Of a stretch of DNA of 64,000 nt, positions 29,721-41,173 are shown one piece after another (the first letter of the stretch is position 1; the number at the start of each line of letters is the position of its first letter). The translations under genes were made by a program, and so were the position numbers. The notes beneath the pieces are model-generated. The model searched no databases and was not told the DNA's origin. It was given only the letters and a program-made list of their open reading frames with translations. The DNA is from Lagopus muta. Its lineage: Eukaryota > Chordata > Aves > Galliformes > Phasianidae. Location: positions 8,521,001 to 8,585,000 of the forward strand of contig NC_064437.1 in NCBI RefSeq assembly GCF_023343835.1. The letters are read 5' to 3'.

Positions 29721-31911
29721 GGGTGTGTTTCATATCTGGTTTCGTGTACCTTGGGTTCAAATCCCCAGCCCCGGCCAGTCTGCCTGGAAAGGACAGATCC
29801 ACATCCTCTGTGCCACCTACAGGACTCTGCGACAGCCAGGAGCCTGCACTCAGAGCTGTTGGTCCAGATATCCTGCTTTGGGTATGTATTTCCTAAGGAA
29901 CAGCCCTTAAGGGCTCTGTGCCTTCTGGTATGTCCTGGGAGAGCTGGCACAGAGCCTGGTTACCTTCTGCATGGTGTGCTGAACCCTGAACCATAGCAAG
30001 GAAAGGGATGTAGGTTTGGCATAGAGGAGGCTGTCCTGTTGGGTTTTTTTTTCCCCTCTTCTGCCCATAGCATACATGGTGATGTCCTGGGAGCAATCCA
30101 GTGTGAGATCTCTGACTGAGCATCGCTGGAGCTGTTGCAGCTCTGGTGCCAGCAGAGGTCCTCCAAGCCCTGCCCGCTGCCAGGGTGGCTGCTGCAGGTT
30201 TGCTGCTTCCTCCTCAAGCTTTTTTTTATTATGTGCAGTTCAGTAACCCACGGAAACTCTGCCTATGGGCTCTCGTGTATAATGAGCCGCTGTGCTGCCC
30301 ACTACCACCCTCATCCCCTGCTTTACCCTTGGTTCGCAGCTCTGTGTCCCTGGGGTGGGGGCAGTGAGCAGCCAGAACAGGTCTCAGTTCTTTCTGACTT
30401 TTGGGCTTCTTTCCTCTTGGTGAAATAGGCTACGAGGGATTTTTTTTGTTGTTGTTGTTGTTCCATGTCCAACTTCTGCTCAAGGTCACAGCACAAGGAA
30501 GTGGCAGCAGGAGGGGACATGAGGCCAGCCTCAGCCTGGGCTGTTAAACCCAAGTGTGTTTGTAAGGACAAAATAAAAAGGAGGTGCTTGGAGCCCTGTC
30601 CCAGCAGTGCATCCTATAGAGTAGGGGTCTGGCAAGGGCTGGGGTGGGACCTGTGCTCTGAGAAGAGCAGGGCACAAAAGTGGCTGTTGTCAGCAGGATC
30701 CAAATGAAACTGGGCTGTGGAGGTAGCAGCCATCAGTCCCAACCAGCCCAGACCCACTCCCCAGGGTGAGGCCCAGCCTACTCCCATTGCCTCCCAGGGT
30801 CTAGGCGCAGCTAGATACTAGAGGCTTTTCCCCAGCTGCGTGGCAGTTCTGGGACAGAGAAGAGCCATCACCTCTCCATTGCATCCACCTCCTCCAGAGA
30901 CCAATCCTTGCAGTGCTGGGACTCTGCCAGCTCAGTGCTGTGGAAGCAGCAGAGGCCCATGGGGTTATAGGGTACCAGCTCCCAGACCCTTGGGAAGGTA
31001 GGCAGGTGGGGGTGAGACCTCCCCCTCCCTTCCACACACATCAAAACCCAAGGGGCTATTAGTTTCCTCAGAGCTCCGTTTACAGGAGTGAGGCAGGGAT
31101 GTACCAGCTCCTGTATCCCAACCCCCCCCCCCCCCTCGGCCCTGGTGTCATCCAAATCCTGGTTCCCAGGTCTGAGCCCCACAGCCCCCCCGCAGCCCGG
31201 CCCCACTGCCTTTGTGCAGCCTTACAAAGGAGAACCTGTCCAGGCTGCTCCATGTCCCAGGAGCTGGCTGATAATTAAACAAAAGCAAAATAGTCTTGGC
31301 ATGAAATCTGACCTTTCCAGAACTTGGGGGTGGGAGGGAAAGAGTAATTTTGCATAATTTCTGGTGGCTTTTCTTCTTGCATCATGTTTGTTCTGTAGGC
31401 ATCTCAGTACCCACAGGTGCTGGAGGAGCATGAAGTGCCCTCAGTGCAATGCTGATCAATATGGCTCCATGGATGGAGGGAGGTGTCCTCAAGGCAAAGA
31501 CAGGAGGATGGGATGATGTCCTGATCCTCATAGGTAAAGACTTCTCCATGCTATAGGGGTGCCAGTGCCTGGGACACGCTGGCCCTGTCCCTGTTCTTGC
31601 AAGAGAGGCATTGAAACCAAGTTTATCCCAACTTGGAGAGCAGATTTCCCATTTTTACACCCTCTGCTTCACAGAGAGCCCTGGCACCAAGGTGTCGAGG
31701 GACGGCAAGGTGCCTAAACTGCCCCCAAGAAAAGACTTTTTCCATTGGTCCCAGTGGCAGTGGACTGTCCCCAAGTGCCCGGCATGGTCGTGCCCCTCCC
31801 ATGGGCCACCTCCCATCCATATACAACAAAGCCTGGCAGCAAATTAATCTTCAACGGGGCATTGAGGATTGTTACTGGAACTTTATTATGCTGCGTCCTG
31901 CCCAGCACAGC

Positions 31912-31986
31912 GTTAACGATTAACCCAGCAGCTTTGATATCAGCTCTAACACCCTGCATTTCTGCTATCCCTGTCTTATCTGATAG
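31912..31986. promoter_or_regulatory. Candidate HNF1/GATA element
   Basis: GTTAACGATTAAC at 31912-31924 matches the palindromic HNF1 consensus at all fixed positions but one. Overlapping GATA motifs in opposite orientation (CTTATCTGATAG) follow at 31975-31986. The site is about 2.3 kb past the TSPAN1 3' end. Function is inferred from motifs only. Confidence 0.35.
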
Positions 31987-32637
31987 CCCTGCCATAAATC
32001 TGGGCATGGAGCTGCCTGGAAGCACCCACACCTGCAGCAGCCCCAGGGGGTTATCGTGGGGTGAGAAGGAGGAAGAAGGAGCAGGTGAAGGTGGCAATAC
32101 CTCACTTCTCCCATGCCCTTCGAGGGTGTCCTCTGCTCTCCAATGGGAACATTAGGAGGGGATGTCTTCACAGCTGGCACTTCTGGGACAGGCAGTATGG
32201 ATGAGTTTGCTTTGTTTTTCATTTGCATCCTTTATGGGCACAATGTGTAACAGCTGCAATTCTTCCTCCTCCTGACAATTGTCACTGGCCCCCACCAAAG
32301 GTAACTAAAAAGAAGCGGTAAGCTCGTTTCCTCCAGAGCCAAGCCCTGCCTGGCACCATGCCCCAATGCACATGATGTTGGTAGCAAACGCATCCAGGGT
32401 TTTTGGCTGGTGTGTGGCACCTATCTCACCAGGTGCACCAGCCCCACTCTGGGGCTCCCAGGTGTGAAAGCAGTTCTGCCCCTGTCCCAATAGATTCTGT
32501 CTTGCTTTTCAAGTAGGGTCGAATTTTCCATTTGAGCCCATAAAGCAGATACCAGGGGCAAAGAGAGCATCAGAGGATGGTCTCTATTGCTTGAGAGCTT
32601 GGGGTGTGGCAGCAGATGGGAGAAGGCAGCAGCAAAC

Positions 32638-32856
32638 ACAACTGGTTTGGGTTGGATATTAGGAAAAAAATTCTATTCAGAAAGAATTGTGATGCACGAG
32701 CTGCCCAGAGAGGTGGTGGGGTCATCATCCTTGGTGTTCAGGAACCACAGGTGGAGCTGTGACGCTGAGGGATGTGGTCAGTGGGCATGGTGAGGTGGGG
32801 TGAGGCTGGCCTGGGCGATCTGACAGGCCTTTTCCAATCTTAATGATTCTATGATT
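32638..32856 (+). repeat. CR1 LINE 3'-end fragment
   Basis: Sense CR1: GGTTGGATATTAGGAAAAAA, CAGAGAGGTGGTGGGGTC, GGCCTTTTCCAATCTTAATG and the terminal GATTCTATGAT. Confidence 0.93.
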
Positions 32857-33147
32857 TCTTTGCAAAAAGCAAACCCTGCTCATGTCCCCACCACCAGCTC
32901 ACTGGTCAGAGCAAAGCCAAGTGGCCAGAGGGGCTGGAAGATACGTGGCTGGTGGATATGAGACTGGAGGTTGCTGTACCCCATGGTTCAGCCCTGTGCA
33001 AGGCAATGCTACTGGCAGCACTCGCACCCAGATGCACGCACATCCCATCAGCTGTCTGGAACGCAAGGCCAAGAACATCACCATGGACAATAAGGAAGAG
33101 TCTGCTGTTGTCACATGCACCCAAGGTGTTTGGCCTTACCTGCTGAT

Positions 33148-33352
33148 GTCACAGCACTACCGGGCACTGGCACAGCTGCCCAGGGAGGTGGGGGAATTCC
33201 CATTCCTGGAAGTGTTTGAGAACCGTGGGGATGTGACACTGAGGGACAATTGCAGTGGGTGCAGTAGGGTGGGTTGGAATTGGACTGTGTGATCTACATG
33301 GTCTTTTCCAACCTCAATGATTATGTGATTCTATGAAAAAGTGATTCTATGA
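33148..33352 (+). repeat. CR1 LINE 3'-end fragment
   Basis: Sense CR1 with CCCAGGGAGGTGGGGGAATTC, TGGTCTTTTCCAACCTCAAT and a degenerate double ATTCTATG tail. It has the same orientation as the copy 290 bp upstream. Confidence 0.93.
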
Positions 33353-34249
33353 AAACACCATACACAGGGCCAGGGCTTCCAACCCATAGGGATGGAGTCC
33401 TCCTTCCACCAGGGACACTCACCCCTGTGGCAGGTTCACACCTTCTGCTCCATGGCTGCCCCTCAGATGTGGGAGGAGCTGAGCCCCGAAGAGTGAAGGG
33501 AGGAACTGGTCTCCTCCTTGCCTCCATCCGCATCCGGAAGGAGAGACTGGTCTTTCAAGTTCCTGCGGGCAGAGGGGATCACACAGTGCCACAGAAACTG
33601 CATCGCCCGCAGAAACCTCCTGCACCAGCATGGGGACGGGCAACACCTGCACCTCCAGGAAGGGTTGAGGCAGTGCCAGCACTTCCATTGCTCGGCATGG
33701 GACACTATGAATAAAAAGTGCTGACGTCAGCCCTGAGGTCACGGGTTGTGGTGAAACTGGGACCGGTACCATTGCTGAGAAAGAGGAGGAAGAATGGCAG
33801 CCCTTCCCATGGGGCACAGCCCCAGGCTGAGTCACCCAGGGTGGGAGTAGGTCCTGCACCTGTCCCACAACCGGCCCTGCTGTGGGGACAGGGCTGGCAG
33901 AATGCAGCATTAAAGCCTCATGGGATGGCAGTTGAAAACGGGTTGAAATCCCAATAGGGGGGCATTTGCAAGAGGACAGGCTGCTTCTGCTTCAGGAATG
34001 CCAGACACCCCCCCATCCCACTGGGCTCAGCTCCCAGGAGCAGGGTTGTACCAAGGCTGTTTGCAGGGGGGACTGGGTTACACAGACACCAGGAAAAATC
34101 CCCTGCAGCTCCAGTCCTGCTTAGAACACAGAAGGACTCTGGCAGAGGGCAAGCGAGCTGCACAGCTCCCAACCATAACTGTTGTGCAAACACAGCCCTG
34201 TTGGGTTTCAGCACTGAGAAGGCAGAGCAGGTACAGGTAGAAGGAAGCT

Positions 34250-34835
34250 GCAGGAACAGGAGTTTATTGAACACAGCAGAAATTGATTTATATCCAAGAT
34301 GATTTTTATTATCATTTCTTCTTTTCCTTTACAGCACAAATTCACGCTGAAATCACAGCAGGGTGCAGGAGCAGAGCTACGCTTCATGTCAGGGCAGGGG
34401 CAGCACAGAGCAGGGTTCGGGCCAGCAGCGTGCAGGTGTCAGCCCCTGGGCAAGCACCAGCCCCATGCACAGGGCTGGGGACAGGGAGGTGCCAGCATGG
34501 CAGAAGCACCAAGGCCACCTGCCCACAGGGGTTGGGCAGGGCCAGGCCAGCGCCTGTTTCACAGCCCTGAGCTCAGCCTGTGCCCTACCTCCTGCTGGCC
34601 TCAGCAGATCAGATCCAGCGCTCCTCCCTCCAAAACAACAAAAATCTCTATGTACAGATGCGTATCAGTACAAAAATGTACAATGTATAAACTCTACAGA
34701 TCCCAGCTCAGTAGATCAAACCACAGCTATAAATCACAGTGCATGGGACAGCATCAGGCCCGGGGAGCAGCGGGGCCCTCAGGAGCACCCCAACACAGGG
34801 CAGGGGAGGGTATGGATTCTTGCTGCCTCGCAGGG
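34250..34835 (-). other. TSPAN1: TSPAN1 3' UTR (inferred)
   Basis: Minus-strand sequence after the TSPAN1 stop runs to AATAAA hexamers (TTTATT on the + strand) near 34262-34267 and 34306. No coding potential beyond composition-driven frames. Confidence 0.6.
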
Positions 34836-37800
34836 TCACTTCTTGTCCAGGTAGCAGTACAGGTACATAGAGACCACCATGGCTGCAAGCTGGAAGGAAA
34901 AAGGAGAGTCAGAGTCCCAGCTGTGCCTCCAGCATGGGGACACAAGCCCACAGCACCCAGTCGAAGCACCCATGAGGAGGAAGAGGCAGGTGTGCAGAGG
35001 GAGGAAGGCTCAGTAGCCACCCTAGGGCAGATGGTGGCCCACGGGGCTGCACCAGCCCCCAAGGAATAAAGAGGGAGCAGTATGGCAAGGCCTGGGGACT
35101 CACCTCCAGGGCAGCAATGCCAGCAGCCACACCACCCACCACGTCTGCGTTTGTCCTGATTTCTTCTAGGATCTTATCAAAACAACCCTGAGGAAGGCAA
35201 CCAAGTGGTGAGCGTGAGCAAGTGGCTGCGATCCCCCAGCCACAGAGACCCACTGTCCCAGGGAGATACAGCAGGTTCCCAAGCCCAGAACTTCATGACC
35301 ATGGAGATGGCCTGGAGGTTCCAGAGGACAATTCATCTCATCCCCCTGGGATGAGGAAATTGGGGGATTTAGAACCAGGCAATGAGAGCAACACGTTCAT
35401 CTCCACTGCGAACAGGCCAAAGCCACCACATCCCCGAGGGACCCACCACAAAAACAACAGGACTCAGGCTGGAGGTGAAGGATGGATTCCTCCCCCCATG
35501 CCCACCCAAATTGGGTGCTGCTGGAAGGTCAGAGCTGCTCATGTGTTCATACCGAGACGTTGGCTTGTGCTGCATCTACACTGGTGCACAGCGACGCAAA
35601 GTTGCAGCAGGGACTTGGGAAGTTGTTGTTGTTCTCTAAATACCATGGGGAGTTCTCAAAGTCTGTGTAGTTATTTAGGCCACAGCAGTGGAACTAAAAG
35701 GGAGAAAGAGAGAGAGGGATGGTGAGAGTTTCCAACAAGTCTCTGTGCTCATGCTCCCACCAGATGCTCCTCCTAGGCCCTCTTTGCCCCGTGGAGGAGA
35801 TCACCCCCAGCTCACTGGGGGTTCAAGGAGCAACACCCCACATTCTGGAACAGCTCTTGCCCCAGCCGTGGGACCTCTGGACCCCAAGCAGGGTCAGAGC
35901 AGAACCCCATCTCTACCCCATAAGCCCATCTGGGACACCACCAGGCCTGTGCTGGAAGCATCACGGCCCCGACCCAGGGGTGCAGGCTCCTGGGCTCAGC
36001 GCACCTCAGTCATGGTGACGTTCCAGATCTGTGTGAGAGCATCATCCTTCCCATACTTCTCCTTCAGGACAGGAGTCACCAATTCTGACAGGAGCGTCTC
36101 TGCCTGCAGGAAGAGGCACAGAAACACCATCAGAGAAGATCCCAGTGAGCTCCGTGAAGCCAAGAGCCGCCCATGCCCCTACTGGTTTCAGCCCATAGGG
36201 ACGAGGCCAATCGGACCCAGAGCACATCACACCGCATCAGCCCGACGGCAGCTGGACAACCTCCCTAACCGCACGTTTTGGCAGCGAGGCCACGCACGGT
36301 GAGTCACACAACCCAGGGAGCCAGGAATGACGTTTGCCCTGCGGTTGACTTCTCCTGTGTCTAATGAAGCAGAGCACATGGGTTGGCAGTAGTCACTTTT
36401 CTCCCCAGGTGGATTTTCCAGTGCATAATAAGGGGTTGGTTTGCTTAGCACGAAGCATTAGGGACTTCTCCTGTGTGACTCCTACCATGAGATATCCAGC
36501 CTTGGCTGATGTTAGACTGAGGTGTTTGAAAGAAAGAAATGGGTAAAACTTATACGATAGCCCCTGTTTCTTTAGGGCAATGGGAACCCCCACTCCCTGC
36601 TCCTTGGACGGCCCCTCCACATGGCCAGGCCATCCCCACCTGTCCACATAGGCAGGTGGCTGACGTCCCTCTTGTTTTCCCAAAGCAGCCCAGCCCAAGA
36701 ATTAGGTATGCCACTCACAACACTTGTGTAGACCAGAGCCACCACAGCAGCAGCAATTTCAGCAATGAAGATGATCAGCACCACTGAGAAAAACTAGGAT
36801 ACAGCAAGGGGAAGGAGGTCAGAACAACAGGTGCCCCTCCCAGAAACCCACCCATTTCCCAGTGACCAATACCACCCTTTCCAGGGCAGAGTTCGAGCTC
36901 AGCATTGTCTTTGCAAGGCTCACCCAACTCTCCATGATATGGGAACACCCCAGGAGGGCATTACCGTGGAGAAGTCTATCTCCCAGACCTCCCACACCAG
37001 CAACCCCCATCCAACAAGGATTGGTAAAGCATAACTAAGCACTGACAGATCCTTACCGTCATCAGAAGACATTTGCTCTCCTTCTGGGCACTGCAGCACC
37101 CAAGGAAGCCGATCACCACCAAGATGCACCCAATGACGATGAGGAAGTAGCTCACATTCACAACCTGCATGACGCTAGATGAAAGCGACCCAAATATATC
37201 CAAGAAGGACTTGCCATCCACTGTGACCCAGATACCAATGCCCAGGAGGGTCCCACCACCGAGCTGGGGAGAAGAGAGAGGTGTCAGCTTCTGAGGTTGA
37301 GGAGTTGGGGGGGGGGTTCTTGATGAGAGGAACAGCCTTGTTGCTCCATGATGTTATTTTGGGGGACTTCAAGCAGTTGATTTGCATCAGCCAGGTGTGT
37401 TTTGCACATCTCAGCAGCTCCCATTTTAACTCACATTCCTCACAGGGGCTGCTTCCATCCCATCCCATCTCCCCCCACCAGGCTCATCCTCCTCACCAGA
37501 CCCACAGAGCCCTCCATCACCTGAGCCGCAATCACTGCTGCCCTACATAGAGCCCAGCAGGTGGGACCCAACAACACTGTGGCTCCTGGGCACCCCACCA
37601 GAGCTTAGCACACAGACAGACTCAAACTCAGGTTGGCTGATGCAACAAACACTGTCCCCAAAGCCCTGCACTGTCCTCTGCTTTCCCTCACCGAGCTTTA
37701 GACAGACCATGGGAGCAGGAGACCCCACAATATTAGGGCACACATGGAATCATTAAGGCTGGAAAAGACAACTACAATCATCCAGTCACACAGTATCCCC

Positions 37801-37914
37801 ATCCCAGCTGCATGGGCCCAGGTCACTCTGGAAAGGGACAACCACCAGAGCACTTACAAATATGATCAGGTTGAAGAGGATCATCATGACCTTGATGAAC
37901 GTGAAGCACCCCAT
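34836..37914 (-). CDS. TSPAN1: Tetraspanin-1 (TSPAN1)
   Basis: Seven coding exons on the minus strand: 37914-37858, 37263-37057, 36793-36719, 36103-36005, 35693-35553, 35187-35104 and 34889-34836. All junctions are phase 0 with consensus sites, giving 238 residues (human 241). The protein has the tetraspanin plan: four transmembrane helices, a small first loop ([18 protein letters not shown]) and a large second loop of about residues 115-200. That loop has CCG at 149-151, PCC at 174-176 and GC at 194-195, so six loop cysteines in all (149, 150, 175, 176, 182, 195). Sequons include NVT (before TE), NYT and NVS. Tetraspanins organise membrane microdomains; TSPAN1 in mammals is mainly epithelial. 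The short C-terminal tail ends YCYLDKK, where human ends YCNLQ. The gene looks intact and converges on POMGNT1. Confidence 0.97.
37743..37798 (-). repeat. CR1 LINE 3'-end fragment
   Basis: Short reverse-complement CR1 end (GGAATCATTAAGGCTGGAAA, then ATCATCCAGTCA) in the first coding intron of TSPAN1, 60 bp from the exon at 37858. Confidence 0.85.
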
Positions 37915-38075
37915 GTTTGCACCTGGAGAGAGCAGATGGACGTTACCAGCGGGATCCCACACCCAGCACCAACCTCCCTCCTTGGGGTTTAGGGCACAGA
38001 GAACCCCACCGAGCCCCCTCCCAGAGCCCATCCTCAGAGCAGCTTCCCCCCCCCACAACGCCCTCCCCCTCCTAC

Positions 38076-38240
38076 CTGAGCAGTGAACAGCCCCAGCAAT
38101 CCCAACCCAACGCTACGACTCTGCCACCCCCACGCCGCCCCGCCGCCCTTTAAGCGGGGGACGCCCGAGCAGCGCCCGCCTCCTCCGATAGAGCTCCCCC
38201 CACCACCATAGGGCCACCCCCTGGGGCTGGCAAAGCCACG
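38076..38240 (-). promoter_or_regulatory. TSPAN1: TSPAN1 5' non-coding exon and promoter (inferred)
   Basis: On the minus strand a donor (CAG then GTAGGAGG) ends a non-coding exon at 38076. The matching acceptor AG lies at 37923-37924, eight bases 5' of the start codon in transcript order. Upstream is a GC-rich stretch with a TTAAAG motif near 38148-38155 that could act as a weak TATA. The exact start site cannot be read from sequence. Confidence 0.5.
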
Positions 38241-39590
38241 AGGGCCCTCGACGAGGTGCTCGGTGCCTTGCTGCCCTCTGCTGCCCGAGCCACCCTGCCC
38301 GCCTGCTGCCTGCGTCCATCACCACCTCCTCTGGGAGCTGGGTTGGGTTGGGGGGGAGTTGGAGCCATCGCTAAGTGCTGCTCGGGGAGCAGAATGTTGC
38401 TGGCACACAAATAATTGTGGCAATTTCATAAATATTTGCAATGAAGGAGTTCCATTCACAGCCCCGGGGAAAATCCCAGGACGTGCTGCTGTGGCTGCTT
38501 CCCACCCCCACCTGCCCACGCACCTGGAGATGCGTGCTCCCCACTGTCCTATTAGGAACCAGGGCTGGATTTTCTGGCTCTCCTGGCCTGCCCACAGTAG
38601 GACAAGCCCGGTGGCATTCCCGTGTCCATCCCAACCAGCGAGGCTTGCTTTGATTAATGTCCATGGGGACACTGACTGAGCTGTGCCTCAGTTTCCCTCC
38701 CTGGGAAGCACAGGGTAACAAACCCCATGTGGGGACATGGAGAGCAGGGCATGCAGCCTGGGCATGGTGGGATTTTGGGGTGGCCCCAGCTCAGTGAGCA
38801 TCAGTTTGCGGCTGGGAACATCTGCCCATCTGTCCCAGTACCTGGGGTGCTGGGAGGACAGGGATCAGGAGTGGCACCAGCTGGTGTACAGTGGCAATCA
38901 AACCCTATTTCTCAATTTCTCCAGCTGGGAACACTCAGCTCCATGTTTGCAGCCTCACTCACCCCACCACATTAGAAGCCATGCATTTATGCTCCATTTA
39001 GCTACAGCCATGTCTGGGATCACACCAGGGTTTCCCAAAGTGAAGTGGGGAACAGGGAGAGCTGAGGTGGTTGCCTTGAGGGCATCCCCTGGAGATGCTC
39101 ACACCAAGGGCTGCCCTTTGGCTGCACTAATTCCTGTCCTGTAGGTATAGCTCCAGGGAAGAAAGTGCAGAAATAGATGGGATGTGTCCTCCTGGCAGCC
39201 AAATATTTGGATATCTCAGCCATACCCGAATGAAACAGCTCTGCTGAGGTTCCCAGGCACACAGAGCTGAGATCTGGTGCTTTCGTTGCATGTAGCTGCA
39301 GTACCCTGGGTACAGGCTGCTGGTGGGCACAGCCCTGCATGACTGAGCCAGGAGCTTTGCTGTTCCAGCCCCCTCCATTAAGTTCTGCCCTATTAAATCT
39401 TAATCACTGCCTCGTACATTTTTAAGGAGCCTCTCTGCATGCAGGAGTGCTGCCTTGTGTTGTTTCATGGGGTGCCTGACCCTTACCCTGGACTGGGAAA
39501 CATTTCTGGGTAAATGAGAGAGAGGAAGCGGAGCATCCCTGGGCTGTGGTTCTCTATGGCAGCTCCCCATGGCCCCTGCATGGCTGAGAG
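38241..39590. other. Spacer between TSPAN1 and PIK3R3 promoters
   Basis: No gene or recognisable repeat is supported. Open frames on both strands are short and lack domains. The two flanking genes are divergent. Confidence 0.6.
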
Positions 39591-39591
39591 A

Positions 39592-40020
39592 TGACTGCCC
39601 AAAGGATGGGGTCCAAAGGGTGGAGTCCAAAGGATGAGTGCCACGGGAATGCATGTCCAAAGGGGTGGGTGTCCAAAGGAGTGGGTTCCCAAAGGGTGGG
39701 TGTCCAAGGAATAGGTGTCCAAGGGATGAATATCCAACCATGGGTGACCAATGTTGGGTGCTCGAAGGAGTTGCCCAAAAGATGGATGTCCAAGGGATGG
39801 ATGTCCATGGGGAGGATGTCTGAAGGACGGGTGCCCAAGGGGTGGGTGCCACAGCGTGGGTACCCAAGGGATGAGCGTTCAAGGAGCAGGTACCAATGGC
39901 ATCAGTGTCCAAGGCTTAGATGCCCAACAGTGGGTGTCCAATTATGGGTGCTTGAAGGATAATTGCCCAAGGGATGGTGTCTAAGGGATGGGTTCCCAAG
40001 GGATGGGTACCCAGAGCATG
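39592..40020. repeat. Minisatellite with a roughly 15-bp unit
   Basis: About 28 imperfect copies of a unit close to AAGGGATGGGTGTCC, with unit lengths mostly 15 bp and some variants. Because 15 is a multiple of three, long open frames with five-residue periodicity exist on both strands (for example HPLGT-type repeats on the minus strand). They do not represent a gene. Confidence 0.93.
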
Positions 40021-40179
40021 GGTTGGATGCTGAGGCATGAGACCTGCAGCCCATCACCCCTATTCCCCCAACACCACATTGCTCCCCTTGCTCCAATATT
40101 AGAGCTGCCATCAGCTCCAGCCAATCCCGACGGGACCCTCCGGCTCACCCCATCCCCACGATCACCTCCTCCCTTCACC

Positions 40180-40374
40180 AGGCAGGCAGGCGGCATGCCC
40201 CCCCCCCCCTTCACAGGCAGGCCGCCCCCCCCCCCCCGCGCTGCGGTGCCGGCGGGCGGGAGGAGGGGACGCTGACATCACCGCCCGGCGCTGCTCGCCG
40301 GGGCCGGGCCGGCTCCGCTCCTGCTCCCCGCTCCCCGCTTCCACCCCCCGGGGCCGGGGCAGCCTCAGAGCCCG
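40180..40374 (+). promoter_or_regulatory. PIK3R3: PIK3R3 promoter and 5' non-coding exon (inferred)
   Basis: A CpG-rich stretch ends in a strong donor: CCCG, then GTAAGG with GT at 40375. This is the likely end of a non-coding first exon. The core promoter is GC-rich without TATA. C-runs at 40198-40209 and 40225-40237 precede the exon, and long G-runs follow it in the intron. Confidence 0.6.
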
Positions 40375-40381
40375 GTAAGGC

Positions 40382-40515
40382 GGGGGGGGGGGGGGGGGGG
40401 GGGGCAGCGGGCGGATGGGTGGACGGATGGATGGATGGATGGACGGGCAGAGAGCTCAGCAGCCGCCTGCATCCATCTCCCCGTAGGGAAATAAGGGGGG
40501 GGGGGGGGGGGGGGG
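40382..40515. repeat. Two long G homopolymers and a GGAT repeat
   Basis: There is a 23-base G run at 40382-40404 and a 21-base G run at 40495-40515. (GGAT)n lies between them near 40428-40442. An (ATAA)n run follows at about 40549-40569. All are in the first PIK3R3 intron. Confidence 0.9.
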
Positions 40516-40958
40516 ATTTCCCTGCTGTTATCTGCCCGAGGGATATTTATAAATAAATAAATAAATAAAAATTAGTCCATAAATATATGAACAAACAAAT
40601 TAACTTCAATCCTAGAGGCAGAAGGGGTCCTTTCCCTGCCGTTATATGTCAGAGATATTTAAAAGCCATTAAGGAAAAAAAATAAAATAAAATTAACAAC
40701 AACGACAACAACAAAAGAAATCACTAAAATCCTGTATTTTTGCACAACCCCGTGTGCTGTTCCGGGGCTGCAGGGCGGCTGCTCAGCCCGTGTGTCTATT
40801 TTAAAAGCACGTTGCTTGATCTCTTGCCCTACTTTCCGGACTTGCCGTACTTTCTCGGTGCGCGACAGCAGCAGTGCTGGCCCGGCTATGGTTTTGCCCA
40901 GTGCTGGGTGGGGGCACGGCATGGGCTGGGGGCACCGATGAGCTGCATTTTTCCCCAG

Positions 40959-41173
40959 CAGAGCAGCCCAGCACCAGGAGGATGAAGGGTGGAAGGAGAC
41001 CTGGCTGAGAAGGGGACAGCGCGTGGGTCTGCGGTGTTTGCTCACACCACAGTGATCCCTGAGCCAACCTCACTGAGCATCAGTGTGGAATTTGGGGACT
41101 GGAGGAGTCAGGGTACCCTCTCCAAGGCAACAATCTCTTCTTCCTCGCTGCCATTCCCTGCTGCATCCCCTCC
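40959..41173 (+). other. PIK3R3: PIK3R3 5' UTR part of the SH3 exon, with a short uORF
   Basis: An acceptor (TTTTTCCCCAG, AG at 40957-40958) probably starts the exon that carries the SH3 start codon. The leader contains one upstream ATG at 40982 with an eight-codon open frame that stops at 41006-41008, out of frame with the main start. Such a uORF could lower translation of the long form. Confidence 0.5.

Larger units (their letters stand above)
29721..34250. other. Intergenic sequence between POMGNT1 and TSPAN1 3' ends
   Basis: The flanking genes converge here. No coding exon is supported on either strand. It contains a (GTT)n run near 30447-30462, a C-run at about 31124-31136, an HNF1/GATA motif cluster at 31912-31986 and two CR1 3' ends. 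Confidence 0.65.

Noticed and set aside
34299-35069. Plus-strand open frame of 256 codons
   Set aside because: It is antisense to the last TSPAN1 exon and its 3' UTR, with no recognisable protein features.
39400-39912. Minus-strand open frame of 170 codons with HPLGT-like repeats
   Set aside because: It is produced by the 15-bp minisatellite; the other strand and other frames are also open. No start context, splice sites or domain.
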